Position numbers and translations under genes: made by a program | The notes under the pieces: model-generated | Seen by the model: only the letters and a program-made list of their open reading frames with translations | The model's database searches: none | What the model was told of the DNA's origin: nothing | Shown here: positions 42,352 through 51,968 of the stretch, piece by piece | How the letters are laid out: each line of letters starts with the position of its first letter | Position numbering within the stretch: the stretch's first letter is position 1 | From: Teredinibacter haidensis | Lineage (GTDB): Bacteria > Pseudomonadota > Gammaproteobacteria > Pseudomonadales > Cellvibrionaceae | Assembly: GCF_014211975.1 (NCBI RefSeq) | Contig: NZ_CP060084.1 | Span: forward strand, 372,001 to 436,000 | Reading direction: 5' to 3' | Length of the DNA: 64,000 bases

Positions 42352-43459
42352 GCGTGTATTGGTGACTGCTGGTGGTACGGGTGGCCATGTTTTTCCTGGG
42401 TTAGCTCTTGCCAATGAATTGCAGTCCCGGGGTTACGAAATTCACTGGCTGGGAACAAACGCGGGAATTGAATCTCGTTTGGTATCAGAAGCGAAAATAC
42501 CACTGCATATGATTGATGTTAAGGGCCTGCGTGGAAAGGGTGTTCTGTTAATATTTGCAGCCCCATTCAATATTGTAAGGGCGGTTTGGCAGGCTGTGAA
42601 TATCGTGAAAAAAGTGTCTCCGGATTTGATTGTTGGCCTCGGTGGTTTCGTGGCTGGGCCAGGAGGCATTGCTGCTAAATTAACGGGTAGGCCGTTATTG
42701 ATCCACGAGCAGAACGCCGTAGCGGGAACGACGAATAAAATATTGGCGCTAATGGCTAACCGTGTTTTGACCGCGTTTCCCAACGTTTTGAGTAAAGGTG
42801 TTTGTATAGGTAACCCTGTAAGAGATGAGTTTTACTCTTGCAAAATGCATAAAGCAGAAAACAACGGGCGAATAAATTTATTGGTCGTTGGTGGTAGCCG
42901 AGGTGCTCGGGCGCTAAATCAACTACTGCCTGACGTTATTGCGCAAATGGGCGAAAAGGCTGGAAGTCTTGCTGTTCTTCATCAAACGGGTGGAAAACTG
43001 CTTGTTGAAACAAAAGAGGAGTATCAGCAGAAAGGAATTACTTATTCAAACGGATTAGAAATGCCGGAGGCCGGTGAAGTCGCGGTAGTTGATTTTATTG
43101 ACGATATGGCGTCCTGTTATCAGTGGGCAGATATCGTGCTATGCCGTTCAGGCGCACTTACGGTTTCTGAGTTGGCTGCGAGTGGCGTTGCGTCCATATT
43201 GGTACCTTTTCCGTTTGCCATTGATGACCACCAAACGGAAAATGCTAAATACCTAGTGGATGCAGGAGCAGCAATACTTTGGCCACAAAGCGCTATTGAC
43301 AGCAAAAAAATCGCACAAAAGTTGCAAGAATTTATTGATGGTCCCAGTCAGCTTGTCGATATGGGATTGAAGGCAGAAGAAAGAGCGAAGCCACTGGCAA
43401 CTAAACAGTTTGCCGACGTGTGTGAGCAGCTAATAAACGTTATGGCAGGCACGAGTTAA
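42338..43459 (+). CDS. murG: UDP-GlcNAc:lipid I N-acetylglucosaminyltransferase
   Basis: Converts lipid I to lipid II on the inner face of the membrane. It has 373 residues. N-domain GGTGGHVFPGLALA, GLGGFVAGPGGIAAKL, HEQNAVAG, and C-domain GGSRGARALNQL and CRSGALTVSELAASG are all family signatures. It begins within the end of ftsW. Confidence 0.97.
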   Translation: MAATKRVLVTAGGTGGHVFPGLALANELQSRGYEIHWLGTNAGIESRLVSEAKIPLHMIDVKGLRGKGVLLIFAAPFNIVRAVWQAVNIVKKVSPDLIVGLGGFVAGPGGIAAKLTGRPLLIHEQNAVAGTTNKILALMANRVLTAFPNVLSKGVCIGNPVRDEFYSCKMHKAENNGRINLLVVGGSRGARALNQLLPDVIAQMGEKAGSLAVLHQTGGKLLVETKEEYQQKGITYSNGLEMPEAGEVAVVDFIDDMASCYQWADIVLCRSGALTVSELAASGVASILVPFPFAIDDHQTENAKYLVDAGAAILWPQSAIDSKKIAQKLQEFIDGPSQLVDMGLKAEERAKPLATKQFADVCEQLINVMAGTS

Positions 43460-43474
43460 CAAGGTTGTATTATT

Positions 43475-44899
43475 ATGAAATCAAATAACCTTCATCAAAT
43501 ACCCGAAATGCGCCGAATCCGACGAATACACTTTGTCGGTATCGGCGGAGCAGGAATGAGCGGGATAGCTGAAGTCCTGTTGAATCAGGGTTATGAAATT
43601 TCGGGTTCGGATTTAAAGGAGTCTGATGTTACCCGTCGTCTTGCGACAAAAGGAATCGAAATATTTATCGGGCATCATGCGCAGAATGTTGAAGGTGCTA
43701 GTGTTGTTGTCAATTCCAGTGCAGTTACCGATGGTAATCCTGAGCTGGCGGAAGCGAAAGAAAAGCGAATCCCGGTTGTACGAAGAGCAGAAATGCTCGG
43801 TGAATTAATGCGCTATCGCCATGGGATAGCTGTCGCCGGTACACATGGTAAAACAACAACAACAAGCCTGATAGCCAGTATTTTTGCCGAGGGAGATCGC
43901 GATCCTACCTTTGTTATTGGCGGCTTGTTAAATAGTGCTGGCTGCAATGCCAGTTTAGGGGGAAGCCGTTACTTGGTTGCTGAAGCCGATGAAAGTGATG
44001 CTTCTTTTTTGCATTTACAGCCCATGGTTGCCGTCGTTACCAATATCGATGCTGATCATATGGATACTTACGATGGCGATTTTTCAAAGTTAAAGAAAAC
44101 ATTTATTGAATTTTTGCACAACCTGCCATTTTACGGTGTAGCGGTTATGTGCGGCGACGATCCTGTTGTGAAAGAAGTGATACCTAGTGTCTCACGCTCG
44201 GTGGTGACATACGGTTTTTCTGAAGACTGTGACTATCGTATCGAGGATTTGCAACAGTATGGAGATAAACAGAGCTTCAAAGTTATTCGTCCCGGCGACA
44301 AATCGATGCTGAAACTGAAGCTGAATATGCCGGGTAGTCATAATGTATTAAATGCTACTGCGGCTGTGGCGGTTGCGACCGATGAAGGGATTAATGATGA
44401 GGCTATTTGCAATGGTCTAGATAAATTCCTTGGTGTCGGTCGTCGTTTTCAGGTGTATGGTGAATTTAACGTGGGTGAAGGTGACACCGCGATGCTGGTG
44501 GACGACTATGGTCATCATCCTCGAGAAGTGGCCGCGACTATTAAAGCCGTTCGTGACGGTTGGCCAGCTCGACGTTTGCTTATGATTTATCAGCCACACC
44601 GTTATACTCGTACGCGGGATCTCTACGAGGATTTTGTCGATGTGCTTTCGAGCGTTGATCAACTTATTTTACTAGAAGTCTATTCGGCTGGTGAAGAACC
44701 GATACAAGGTGCCGACGGTCGTCACCTTAGTCGAAGTATTCGCAATCGAGGCGTAATTGATCCCATTTTTGTGGAGGGTGTGGAAGGTGTGCCAGCTGTT
44801 GTAAAGGATATTGTAAAACCTGGTGATGTGGTAATAACTCAGGGGGCGGGCAATGTAGGTGCATTGGCTACGGAACTGGCGAAGAGAAAATTTTGTTAA
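43475..44899 (+). CDS. murC: UDP-MurNAc:L-alanine ligase
   Basis: First amino acid ligase of the peptide stem. It has 474 residues. The start IHFVGIGGAGMSGIAEVLL, P-loop AGTHGKTTTTSLIA, EADESDASFLHL, and DDYGHHPREVAATI with metal-binding His residues are typical. It lies 15 bp after murG; murB is absent between murC and ddl, as in Pseudomonas. Confidence 0.97.
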   Translation: MKSNNLHQIPEMRRIRRIHFVGIGGAGMSGIAEVLLNQGYEISGSDLKESDVTRRLATKGIEIFIGHHAQNVEGASVVVNSSAVTDGNPELAEAKEKRIPVVRRAEMLGELMRYRHGIAVAGTHGKTTTTSLIASIFAEGDRDPTFVIGGLLNSAGCNASLGGSRYLVAEADESDASFLHLQPMVAVVTNIDADHMDTYDGDFSKLKKTFIEFLHNLPFYGVAVMCGDDPVVKEVIPSVSRSVVTYGFSEDCDYRIEDLQQYGDKQSFKVIRPGDKSMLKLKLNMPGSHNVLNATAAVAVATDEGINDEAICNGLDKFLGVGRRFQVYGEFNVGEGDTAMLVDDYGHHPREVAATIKAVRDGWPARRLLMIYQPHRYTRTRDLYEDFVDVLSSVDQLILLEVYSAGEEPIQGADGRHLSRSIRNRGVIDPIFVEGVEGVPAVVKDIVKPGDVVITQGAGNVGALATELAKRKFC

Positions 44900-44903
44900 G
44901 GCT

Positions 44904-45860
44904 ATGAGCGATAAAGTGGTAACTCGTTTTCAACACTTATTAAATGCTGAAGAAGGTTTTGGCAAAGTGGCGGTTTTGTATGGCGGAACGTCTGCAGAGC
45001 GCGAGGTTTCGTTAAAAAGTGGGCTCGCCGTCGAAAAAGGTTTGCAGGAACTGGGGATTGACGCCAAGGGATACGATATTGGGGGAAATGCTGTTGAGCA
45101 ATTGTTGGCAATCGATTTTGATCGCGCTTTTATTGCTCTGCATGGGGAAGGTGGTGAGGACGGTAAAATTCAGGCTGTGCTGGATTTAATGGGTAAGCCC
45201 TACACTGGTAGCCGGCATACGGCTTCAGCGATTGCAATGGACAAACTGAAAACCAAACAGATCTGGTTGAGTGAAGGTTTACCGACTCCATCATATCGAG
45301 TTATTGATGCCTGTGCAGATATGGCCGAAGTGCTACAAAGCTTAGGTGGCGAGGCTTTTGTGAAGCCTGTACACGAAGGTTCCAGTATCGGTATGCGTTG
45401 TGTCTCGTCACCGCAAGCTTTGGCTGAAGCATGTGTTTTGGCGAATCAATTCGATAGTCTTGTTATGGCTGAGCAGAAAATTTCTGGAGCGGAATTTACG
45501 GTAGCTGTTCTAAATGGCAGAGCGCTGCCACCGGTAGAGCTGCAAACCGATAATACGTTTTATGACTACGAAGCGAAATATGAATCCAGTACTACTCGGT
45601 ACAACTGCCCGTGCAATTTAAGTGTGGAAAAAATACAGGAGTTGGAGAACTTGGCGGTTAATGCCTTTGGTGCTGTCGGTTGTAGAGGTTGGGGGCGAGT
45701 CGATGTTATGCAGAATCAACATGGCGATTTTTTTCTGTTAGAAGTTAATACTGTACCGGGTATGACAGATCACAGCCTGGTACCGATGGCCGCACGAGCT
45801 GCAGGCTTAAGTTTCAACGAACTGGTGTGCGAAATTCTAGCCACTACCATGCAGGATTGA
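44904..45860 (+). CDS. ddlB: D-alanine:D-alanine ligase
   Basis: ATP-grasp enzyme that makes D-Ala-D-Ala. I chose the ATG at 44904 (318 residues), 4 bases after the murC stop; a longer frame overlaps murC. Visible are VAVLYGGTSAEREVSLKSG, ALHGEGGEDGKIQAVL, FVKPVHEGSSIGM, and EVNTVPGMTDHSLVP at the end, with metal-binding Glu and Asn. Confidence 0.96.
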   Translation: MSDKVVTRFQHLLNAEEGFGKVAVLYGGTSAEREVSLKSGLAVEKGLQELGIDAKGYDIGGNAVEQLLAIDFDRAFIALHGEGGEDGKIQAVLDLMGKPYTGSRHTASAIAMDKLKTKQIWLSEGLPTPSYRVIDACADMAEVLQSLGGEAFVKPVHEGSSIGMRCVSSPQALAEACVLANQFDSLVMAEQKISGAEFTVAVLNGRALPPVELQTDNTFYDYEAKYESSTTRYNCPCNLSVEKIQELENLAVNAFGAVGCRGWGRVDVMQNQHGDFFLLEVNTVPGMTDHSLVPMAARAAGLSFNELVCEILATTMQD

Positions 45861-45862
45861 GA

Positions 45863-46732
45863 ATGGCTCCAGTAAAGAAGCATAATTCCAAAGGAGAGCG
45901 GGTCTACGGATCAAAACGTAAAAGATCCGATGGGCGAGTAAAGTCTAAGGGCGCAGTAAAAAAACGAAAGAATATGTCAGTGTTTTTTTCTGCGGTTCGC
46001 TGGGGGCTTTGGTTGAAAGGTATGGCTGTATGTGGCGCTTTTTATCTGCTGGCGGTATATGTAGATTGGTGGAGTTTAAGTAATAAAGCGCAGGCATTGG
46101 TGAATAAACCCATCGCTAATGTTGTGGTTAAGGGCGAGTTTACTTGTTTGGAAAAAGGCACTGTTCAACGTATGGTTGTTGATCATATAAACGGCAACTT
46201 TGTGGGTATTAATTTGGCGGAGCTGCGTTCGAGTTTGGAAAAAAATGCTTGGGTGCAATCGGCAAGTGTACAGCGGTTATGGCCTGACGGGTTGCAGATC
46301 GACGTGCGTGAACAAAGGCCAATTGCACGTTGGGGAAATAGTAGTTTTATTAATCATGAAGGTGCCGTCATTGGAATAGGCCGCAACGACCAGCTTGTGC
46401 ATTTACCGCAATTGTCGGGGCCAATGGAGCAGAGTCGACAGATAACACGCACTTATCTAGATATGACAGAAATGCTATCTAGTCACGGAATGGCGTTAGT
46501 TGGGATACATGTAGACCCAACGCTTTCGTGGGAAGTGAAGCTGACAAGTGGTGTTGAAATCGTATTTGGCCAATACGAAGTGCTAACGAAAATGCGCAAT
46601 TTTTTATTGGTATACGACACAAAGTTAAAAGCCGATATTCAGGAGGTTAGCCGCGTGGATATGCGTTACGAAAGTGGAATGGCTGTGGCCTGGAGAGATC
46701 AGGTATTGGCGAGTGTAAAGGCAGACCATTAA
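45863..46732 (+). CDS. ftsQ: Cell division protein FtsQ
   Basis: Bitopic divisome scaffold that binds FtsL and FtsB. It has 289 residues from the ATG at 45863, just after the ddlB stop; the longer frame overlaps ddlB. A strongly basic cytoplasmic tail (residues 1-40), a membrane helix (GMAVCGAFYLLAVYVDWW), a POTRA domain (ANVVVKGEFTCLEKGTVQRM, SLEKNAWVQSASVQRLWPDG) and the FtsQ domain follow. Confidence 0.95.
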   Translation: MAPVKKHNSKGERVYGSKRKRSDGRVKSKGAVKKRKNMSVFFSAVRWGLWLKGMAVCGAFYLLAVYVDWWSLSNKAQALVNKPIANVVVKGEFTCLEKGTVQRMVVDHINGNFVGINLAELRSSLEKNAWVQSASVQRLWPDGLQIDVREQRPIARWGNSSFINHEGAVIGIGRNDQLVHLPQLSGPMEQSRQITRTYLDMTEMLSSHGMALVGIHVDPTLSWEVKLTSGVEIVFGQYEVLTKMRNFLLVYDTKLKADIQEVSRVDMRYESGMAVAWRDQVLASVKADH

Positions 46733-46768
46733 CAGATGAAACTATTTAAACAAGTGGCAGGTGAGTAA

Positions 46769-47995
46769 ATGGCATATTCAAGCGGGGGGCGCATGATTGT
46801 CGGCCTGGATATAGGAACATCCAAGGTTGTTGCGATTGTTGGTGAGGTCTCTACTGAGGGTGATTTGTCGGTTGTCGGTATCGGATCGCATAAATCCGTC
46901 GGTATGAAAAAAGGCGTAGTGGTCAATATTGAATCCACGGTGCAATCCATTCAGCGTGCGGTGGAAGAGGCCGAGTTGATGGCTGGTTGTGAAATTCATT
47001 CGGTTTATGTAGGTATTGCAGGTAGTCATATTAGAAGTTTGAATTCTCACGGTATTGTCGCCATTAAGGACCGCGAAGTTTTTTCTCAGGATTTGGATCG
47101 CGTAATTGACGCCGCTCAAGCTGTCGCTATTCCCGCAGATCAAAAAATTCTGCATATCTTGCCGCAAGAATATTTAATTGACGATCAGGAAGGTGTGAAG
47201 GAGCCGCTGGGAATGTCCGGGGTTCGCCTGGAAGCGAAGGTTCATTTGGTCACGTGTGCGGTCAATGCAGCGCAAAATATTGAAAAATGTATTCGTCGGT
47301 GTGGCTTGGAGGTGGAAGACGTTATTTTGGAGCAGCTGGCCTCCAGCTATTCGGTTCTAACGGAAGACGAAAAGGAATTGGGCGTTTGTCTAGTAGATAT
47401 TGGTGGTGGCACCACGGATATTGCTATTTTTACCGAAGGCGCCATTCGCCATACGGGAGTTATCCCCATAGCGGGCGATCAGGTTACGAACGATATCGCG
47501 ATGGCCTTGCGTACGCCTACACAGTATGCAGAGGAAATAAAAATCAAGTACGCCTGCGCACTGGCAAAATTAACCGGTGCAGAGGAAACCATAAAGGTGC
47601 CGAGTGTTGGTGATCGACCGGCACGCGATTTATCTCGGCAGGCGCTTGCTGAGGTGGTTGAACCAAGGTACGACGAGTTGTTTACACTGGTTCAGGCAGA
47701 GTTGCGAAGAAGCGGTTTTGAAGATTTGGTCGCGGCAGGAATCGTTTTAACCGGCGGCACATCGAAAATGGAAGGCGTTATCGAGTTGGCGGAAGAGATT
47801 TTTCATATGCCGGTTCGTTTGGGGGCGCCGAATAATATTAGCGGTCTGAAAGATATTGTTGATAACCCGATATATTCCACCGGCGTCGGTTTATTGATTT
47901 ACGGTATGGGGCAGAGTGCTGATAGCGGCTACGGCTCTGAACCGGGGCTAAGTTTTATTGAGCGTTTGAAATCTTGGTTTCAGCGTAATTTGTAA
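46769..47995 (+). CDS. ftsA: Cell division protein FtsA
   Basis: Actin-like protein that tethers FtsZ to the membrane. It has 408 residues. Nucleotide-binding MIVGLDIGTSKVVAIVGE, VDIGGGTTDIAIFTEGAI and GIVLTGGTSKMEGVI are present, and the C-terminus SFIERLKSWFQRNL is the amphipathic membrane helix. It follows ftsQ by 36 bp and precedes ftsZ. Confidence 0.98.
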   Translation: MAYSSGGRMIVGLDIGTSKVVAIVGEVSTEGDLSVVGIGSHKSVGMKKGVVVNIESTVQSIQRAVEEAELMAGCEIHSVYVGIAGSHIRSLNSHGIVAIKDREVFSQDLDRVIDAAQAVAIPADQKILHILPQEYLIDDQEGVKEPLGMSGVRLEAKVHLVTCAVNAAQNIEKCIRRCGLEVEDVILEQLASSYSVLTEDEKELGVCLVDIGGGTTDIAIFTEGAIRHTGVIPIAGDQVTNDIAMALRTPTQYAEEIKIKYACALAKLTGAEETIKVPSVGDRPARDLSRQALAEVVEPRYDELFTLVQAELRRSGFEDLVAAGIVLTGGTSKMEGVIELAEEIFHMPVRLGAPNNISGLKDIVDNPIYSTGVGLLIYGMGQSADSGYGSEPGLSFIERLKSWFQRNL

Positions 47996-48072
47996 ATTTT
48001 CACGAATTTAATTTGGTAGAAAACTACCGAATTGATTGTAGTTTTAATCAAGGGGAAAAGAGGGGAACTCTT

Positions 48073-49239
48073 ATGTTTGAATTAGTTGATAGTATTCCGC
48101 AAAATGCGGTAATTAAAGTTGTTGGTGTTGGTGGTGGCGGTGGTAATGCAGTTAAGCACATGATCACCAATGCGGTTGATGGCGTCGAGTTTATTTGTGC
48201 GAATACAGATGCTCAGGCATTAAAAGATGTTGATGCTCGCACGGTATTGCAGCTTGGCAACGGTATTACTAAGGGCTTGGGCGCAGGAGCAAACCCTGAA
48301 ATTGGTCGTCAGGCAGCAATGGAAGATCGCGAACGCATTCTCGAAGTATTGGAAGGTGCTGACATGGTGTTTATTACTGCCGGGATGGGCGGTGGAACCG
48401 GTACTGGAGGCGCGCCAGTTGTAGCGGAGATTGCCAAAGAACTGGGCATTTTAACGGTTGCAATTGTTACTAAACCTTTCCCGTTTGAGGGGCGTAAACG
48501 CATGACGATAGCTGATGAAGGTATTAAGCAGCTTCAGGATCGTGTGGATTCTCTTATCACCATACCCAATGAAAAGTTGCTGGCTGTGTTGGGCAAAGCA
48601 ACTACTTTACTGGATGCGTTCAAAGCCGCCAACGATGTATTGCTAGGTGCCGTTCAAGGTATTGCCGATCTGATTATTCGCCCGGGTATGATCAACGTGG
48701 ATTTCGCCGATGTACGTACGGTCATGTCTGAAATGGGTATGGCAATGATGGGTAGTGGTAGCGCTACCGGTGAAAACCGAGCTCGCGAAGCGGCAGAAGC
48801 CGCCATTCGCAGTCCGCTGCTTGAAGATATTAATTTGCAAGGCGCTCGTGGTATTTTGGTCAATATTACGGCTGGAATGGACTTGTCTCTAGGTGAGTTC
48901 TCTGAAGTGGGTGACACTATTGAAGAGTTCGCCTCAAATGATGCCACCGTAGTTGTTGGCACAGTGATCGATCCAGATATGTCGAACGAGCTTCGAGTGA
49001 CCGTAGTTGCAACCGGTTTGGGCGCGGCTATGAGTGTAGAACGTCCGGTGCCAACGAAGGTAGTTGTCGATAATACCCGAAAAGCGGATGGTCGCCCCAA
49101 CTATGCAGAGCTGGACCGCCCAACGGTTATTCGTAACACCCAGTCTGCGGCGAAAGCGATTGCGCCTGAAGCTGTAGCGCAAGAAAAGGATATGGAATAT
49201 CTGGATATTCCTGCGTTTTTACGTCGCCAGGCAGATTAA
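48073..49239 (+). CDS. ftsZ: Cell division protein FtsZ
   Basis: Tubulin-like GTPase of the division ring. I chose the ATG at 48073 (MFELVDSIPQNAVIKVVGVG), 388 residues; a longer frame adds 20 unlikely residues. The tubulin signature GGGTGTGGAPVVAEIAK, the T7-loop region NVDFADVRTVMSEMG, and the C-terminal binding peptide LDIPAFLRRQAD, which contacts FtsA and ZipA, are intact. The 77-bp ftsA-ftsZ gap may carry an internal promoter. Confidence 0.98.
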   Translation: MFELVDSIPQNAVIKVVGVGGGGGNAVKHMITNAVDGVEFICANTDAQALKDVDARTVLQLGNGITKGLGAGANPEIGRQAAMEDRERILEVLEGADMVFITAGMGGGTGTGGAPVVAEIAKELGILTVAIVTKPFPFEGRKRMTIADEGIKQLQDRVDSLITIPNEKLLAVLGKATTLLDAFKAANDVLLGAVQGIADLIIRPGMINVDFADVRTVMSEMGMAMMGSGSATGENRAREAAEAAIRSPLLEDINLQGARGILVNITAGMDLSLGEFSEVGDTIEEFASNDATVVVGTVIDPDMSNELRVTVVATGLGAAMSVERPVPTKVVVDNTRKADGRPNYAELDRPTVIRNTQSAAKAIAPEAVAQEKDMEYLDIPAFLRRQAD

Positions 49240-49728
49240 TCTAAAAGCAAAGTAAAATTGCTTGCGGGAAGCGATTCTCGTAGGACATGTTGGGCTGAAT
49301 TGTCGCGATCGAGCGAGGCAATGATTTCCCCGCTCTCCCCTATTTTAGGGGGCACATGGATGTGGTTGCCTGCATTTTGGCGACATTCTGGGTGGAACTT
49401 ATTACGACTTCACCCGTCTCAGCTCTAACATGGCTAATTTGGCATGGGATTGATTTAGCCCGAGGCTTCCATCGCCGTCGGGCGTCGACCTCGGCAAAGC
49501 CGCTTGGGAAGTAGAGTATCGTGCGAACAGCATTGTTTGTTTGTGATGGTATTGAGTTTTACTGGTGGCATTTAGATCCAAATGTTGAAACAGGTCTCAG
49601 CTGAACACAAAGGTACTTGTATTACGCGACAAAAGTGCTGTTCAATTGTTGATCAGCCCAGTTGGTTTGGCGTATGCGTTCTGGTATGATGCGCGCCGCT
49701 TTCTGCCCCACCCTAGAGATGTTATTTA
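49240..49728. other. Intergenic region between ftsZ and lpxC, structured
   Basis: This 489-bp stretch has no gene that I can support. It holds a perfect small hairpin CCCCTA/TAGGGG (49337-49351), a nested hairpin with outer stem CCGAGG/CCTCGG (49460-49465, 49489-49494) and inner stem CGCC/GGCG (49473-49476, 49481-49484), and the lpxC promoter at its right end. It could contain the end of the dcw transcript or a small RNA. Confidence 0.45.
49662..49690 (+). promoter_or_regulatory. lpxC promoter, extended -10 type
   Basis: TTGGTT (49662-49667), a 17-base spacer and TATGAT (49685-49690), with TG one base before the -10 element (49682-49683), form a near-consensus sigma70 promoter. The predicted transcript start near 49697 gives a leader of about 32 bases. 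Confidence 0.75.
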
Positions 49729-50643
49729 ATGATCAAGCAGCGAACCCTTAAGAACGAAATTCGAGCAACAGGCGTAGGTCTTCATACAGGACAGAAAGTT
49801 TATCTAACTCTTCGCCCCGCTCCAGTCGATGCCGGTATTGTGTTTCGTCGAATCGACCTGAATCCCGTTGTTGAAATTGCAGCTAAAGCTGAGAATGTTG
49901 GCGATACAACGCTTTCCACCACGTTGATGAGTGGTGATGTGCGGGTATCGACGGTTGAGCATTTGCTATCGGCGATGGCTGGTCTGGGTATCGATAACGC
50001 CATTGTTGAAGTGAGTGCTGACGAAGTCCCCATTATGGATGGCAGTGCGGGGCCGTTTGTTTTTCTGATTCAATCAGCGGGTATTCAAGAGCAGAATGCG
50101 CCAAAGAAATTTATTCGTATTAAGAAAAAGGTTGTTGTTCGCGACGGTGATAAGGAGGCTTGCTTCCTGCCGTTCGAGGGCTTTAAAGTGTCTTTTGCCA
50201 TCGATTTTGACCATCCGGTTTTCAAAGGGCGTAAGCTGGATACGACGGTCGATTTCTCCAGTACGTCCTTTGTTAAAGAAGTCTCCCGTGCGCGCACCTT
50301 TGGGTTTATGCATGAAATTGAATACCTACGCTCAAAAGGCTTGGCCAAGGGTGGCAGTGTGGATAATGCCATTGTGGTGGACAAGTACCGCATTCTGAAT
50401 GATGATGGCCTGCGCTACGAAGATGAATTTGTTAAACACAAGGTGTTAGACGCTATTGGTGATTTGTACCTGCTAGGTACCAGCCTGATTGGAGAGTTCA
50501 AAGCCTTTAAATCCGGTCATGGTTTGAACAATAAATCGCTACTTGAGCTAATAAAACAAAAAGATGCCTGGGAGTTGGTGACTTTTGAAGATGATGAAGA
50601 AGCGCCCATTTCTTACGTGAAACCGTTATTGGCGGCATCCTAA
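49729..50643 (+). CDS. lpxC: UDP-3-O-acyl-GlcNAc deacetylase LpxC
   Basis: Committed step of lipid A synthesis, a zinc enzyme. It has 304 residues. Zinc ligands are seen in STVEHLLSAMAGLGIDN and in the KHKVLDAIGDLYLLG block (His and Asp); HGLNNKSLLELI carries the catalytic His. The start MIKQRTLKNEIRATGVGLHTG is diagnostic. It closes the dcw block but has its own promoter. Confidence 0.98.
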   Translation: MIKQRTLKNEIRATGVGLHTGQKVYLTLRPAPVDAGIVFRRIDLNPVVEIAAKAENVGDTTLSTTLMSGDVRVSTVEHLLSAMAGLGIDNAIVEVSADEVPIMDGSAGPFVFLIQSAGIQEQNAPKKFIRIKKKVVVRDGDKEACFLPFEGFKVSFAIDFDHPVFKGRKLDTTVDFSSTSFVKEVSRARTFGFMHEIEYLRSKGLAKGGSVDNAIVVDKYRILNDDGLRYEDEFVKHKVLDAIGDLYLLGTSLIGEFKAFKSGHGLNNKSLLELIKQKDAWELVTFEDDEEAPISYVKPLLAAS

Positions 50644-50847
50644 AAGACGTTTGACGGTATCGATAAATGACTCTTTTTTTTGAGCTATACGAATAAAAAC
50701 GTCCGTTGGTTGATCTGTGATCGAATATGGAGTTGAAGTTTTGTGGTTAGATGTGCCATAGTTCTGACACTCAAGGGTTTGTGCGACACCCGGAAGGCAA
50801 CTGGACTTGCACCTTAGTCCGGTGTACACAACTATTATGATAAAGCG

Positions 50848-50873
50848 CTGGCGAACCCCTATTCGTTCGCCAG
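50848..50873. terminator. Hairpin between lpxC and the M23 gene
   Basis: Perfect 9-bp stem CTGGCGAAC (50848-50856) with GTTCGCCAG (50865-50873) and an 8-base loop, lying 44 bases before the M23 ATG. There is no T run, so it may be a weak terminator of lpxC or a leader structure. A second stem (ACACC-CGGA 50786-50794 with TCCGGTGT 50818-50825) lies upstream. Confidence 0.45.
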
Positions 50874-50916
50874 TAATAAAGTCGCTAAAACTAGCACCCA
50901 GTGTGCAAATTGACCA

Positions 50917-51849
50917 ATGAAAATAATCGTAGTGAGTAAACGCCACGGTAGCACCCGCAGTTTTACACTGGGTGGGTGGACTCGTGCGTTGCTCTCAGCC
51001 TGTATCGTTGGCATCCCTGTCGGGGCCGCCACTCTTGCCGTTTCCCACCTTTCCAATACGGATGCCTCCGATGTCATGACACCGGAATCGGCGCTGGCTT
51101 GGTCCGAATCTTTGGAACGGCAAGAAGCTGAGGTAGAAGAAGCTCGTTATCTCACAGAGAAAAAACTGGCGGCAATAACACTTCGAGTAGCAGAGCTGCA
51201 AGCGCGTTTAGTTAGGCTTGACGCGTTGGGTGAGCGGCTCACTACTATGGCCAAGCTCGACAATGGCGAGTTTGATTTTAGCCGTGTTCCGGCATTGGGT
51301 GGCCCTGAAGAGGATCTTGATGAAGCCAACTACGCAGCACCTGATTTTCAGTTGGTGTTGGAGCAGTTGGGCGAACAAATCGAAGACCGGCAGCAGCAGC
51401 TGGATACGCTTGAAGCGTTAATGGCCAAGCGCAAGCTCCAAAACGATGTATTCCTTGCTGGTCGTCCTATTAAGAAAGGGTGGATGTCTTCCCGCTACGG
51501 TCGCCGTAGTGACCCCTTTAATGGTCGTATTGCCTGGCATGCAGGGGTCGACTTTGCAGGAAAGGCGGGCTCAAATATTATTGCTGTAGCCGCGGGCGTT
51601 GTTACCTGGTCGGGTGAACGTTACGGTTACGGTGAAATGGTGGAAGTGAACCACGGCAATGGTTTCACAACACGTTATGCACACTGTAAAGAAAGCCTAG
51701 TGAACGTTGGCGACGTGATAAAAAAAGGCCAAATTGTTGCCCTCATGGGTTCCACTGGTCGTTCAACCGGGCCACACGTTCACTTTGAAGTCTATAAAAA
51801 TGGTCGAACCGTCGACCCTGCAGCGTATATTCATCGCACAAACCGATAG
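50917..51849 (+). CDS. M23 family (LytM-type) metallopeptidase
   Basis: Peptidoglycan endopeptidase or divisome amidase activator. Of 310 residues, one N-terminal membrane helix (ALLSACIVGIPVGAATLAVS, about 24-43), a coiled coil (about 62-190) and a C-terminal LytM domain follow. The zinc residues look intact (WHAGVDFAG, then YAHCKESL and GPHVHFEVYKNG), so it may be active rather than a degenerate NlpD-type activator. Its place just upstream of secA, where E. coli has secM, is common in Pseudomonas-like bacteria. A two-hairpin intergenic region precedes it. Confidence 0.92.
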   Translation: MKIIVVSKRHGSTRSFTLGGWTRALLSACIVGIPVGAATLAVSHLSNTDASDVMTPESALAWSESLERQEAEVEEARYLTEKKLAAITLRVAELQARLVRLDALGERLTTMAKLDNGEFDFSRVPALGGPEEDLDEANYAAPDFQLVLEQLGEQIEDRQQQLDTLEALMAKRKLQNDVFLAGRPIKKGWMSSRYGRRSDPFNGRIAWHAGVDFAGKAGSNIIAVAAGVVTWSGERYGYGEMVEVNHGNGFTTRYAHCKESLVNVGDVIKKGQIVALMGSTGRSTGPHVHFEVYKNGRTVDPAAYIHRTNR

Positions 51850-51968
51850 AATCCCCTTCTTTTCGCCAGCAATAGCTTTATATTGTTCGGCCAAGCTCAA
51901 CTTCATGTTTTAATCGACGCACTATAAAAAATTCGGGCCTTGGGGCTCGCTTACTGGTTGGAAAATAT

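Noticed and set aside
48654..49100. 148-codon frame antisense to ftsZ
   Set aside because: Shadow of ftsZ with Ser/Ile/Pro-rich composition and no motif.
50626..50946. 106-codon frame on the minus strand after lpxC, where a DUF721 gene might be expected
   Set aside because: The protein does not resemble DUF721/DciA, overlaps both lpxC and the M23 gene, and covers two hairpins.
51850..51968. SecM-like arrest peptide controlling secA
   Set aside because: No short frame with an arrest-type C-terminus is present; only a small stem is seen before secA.
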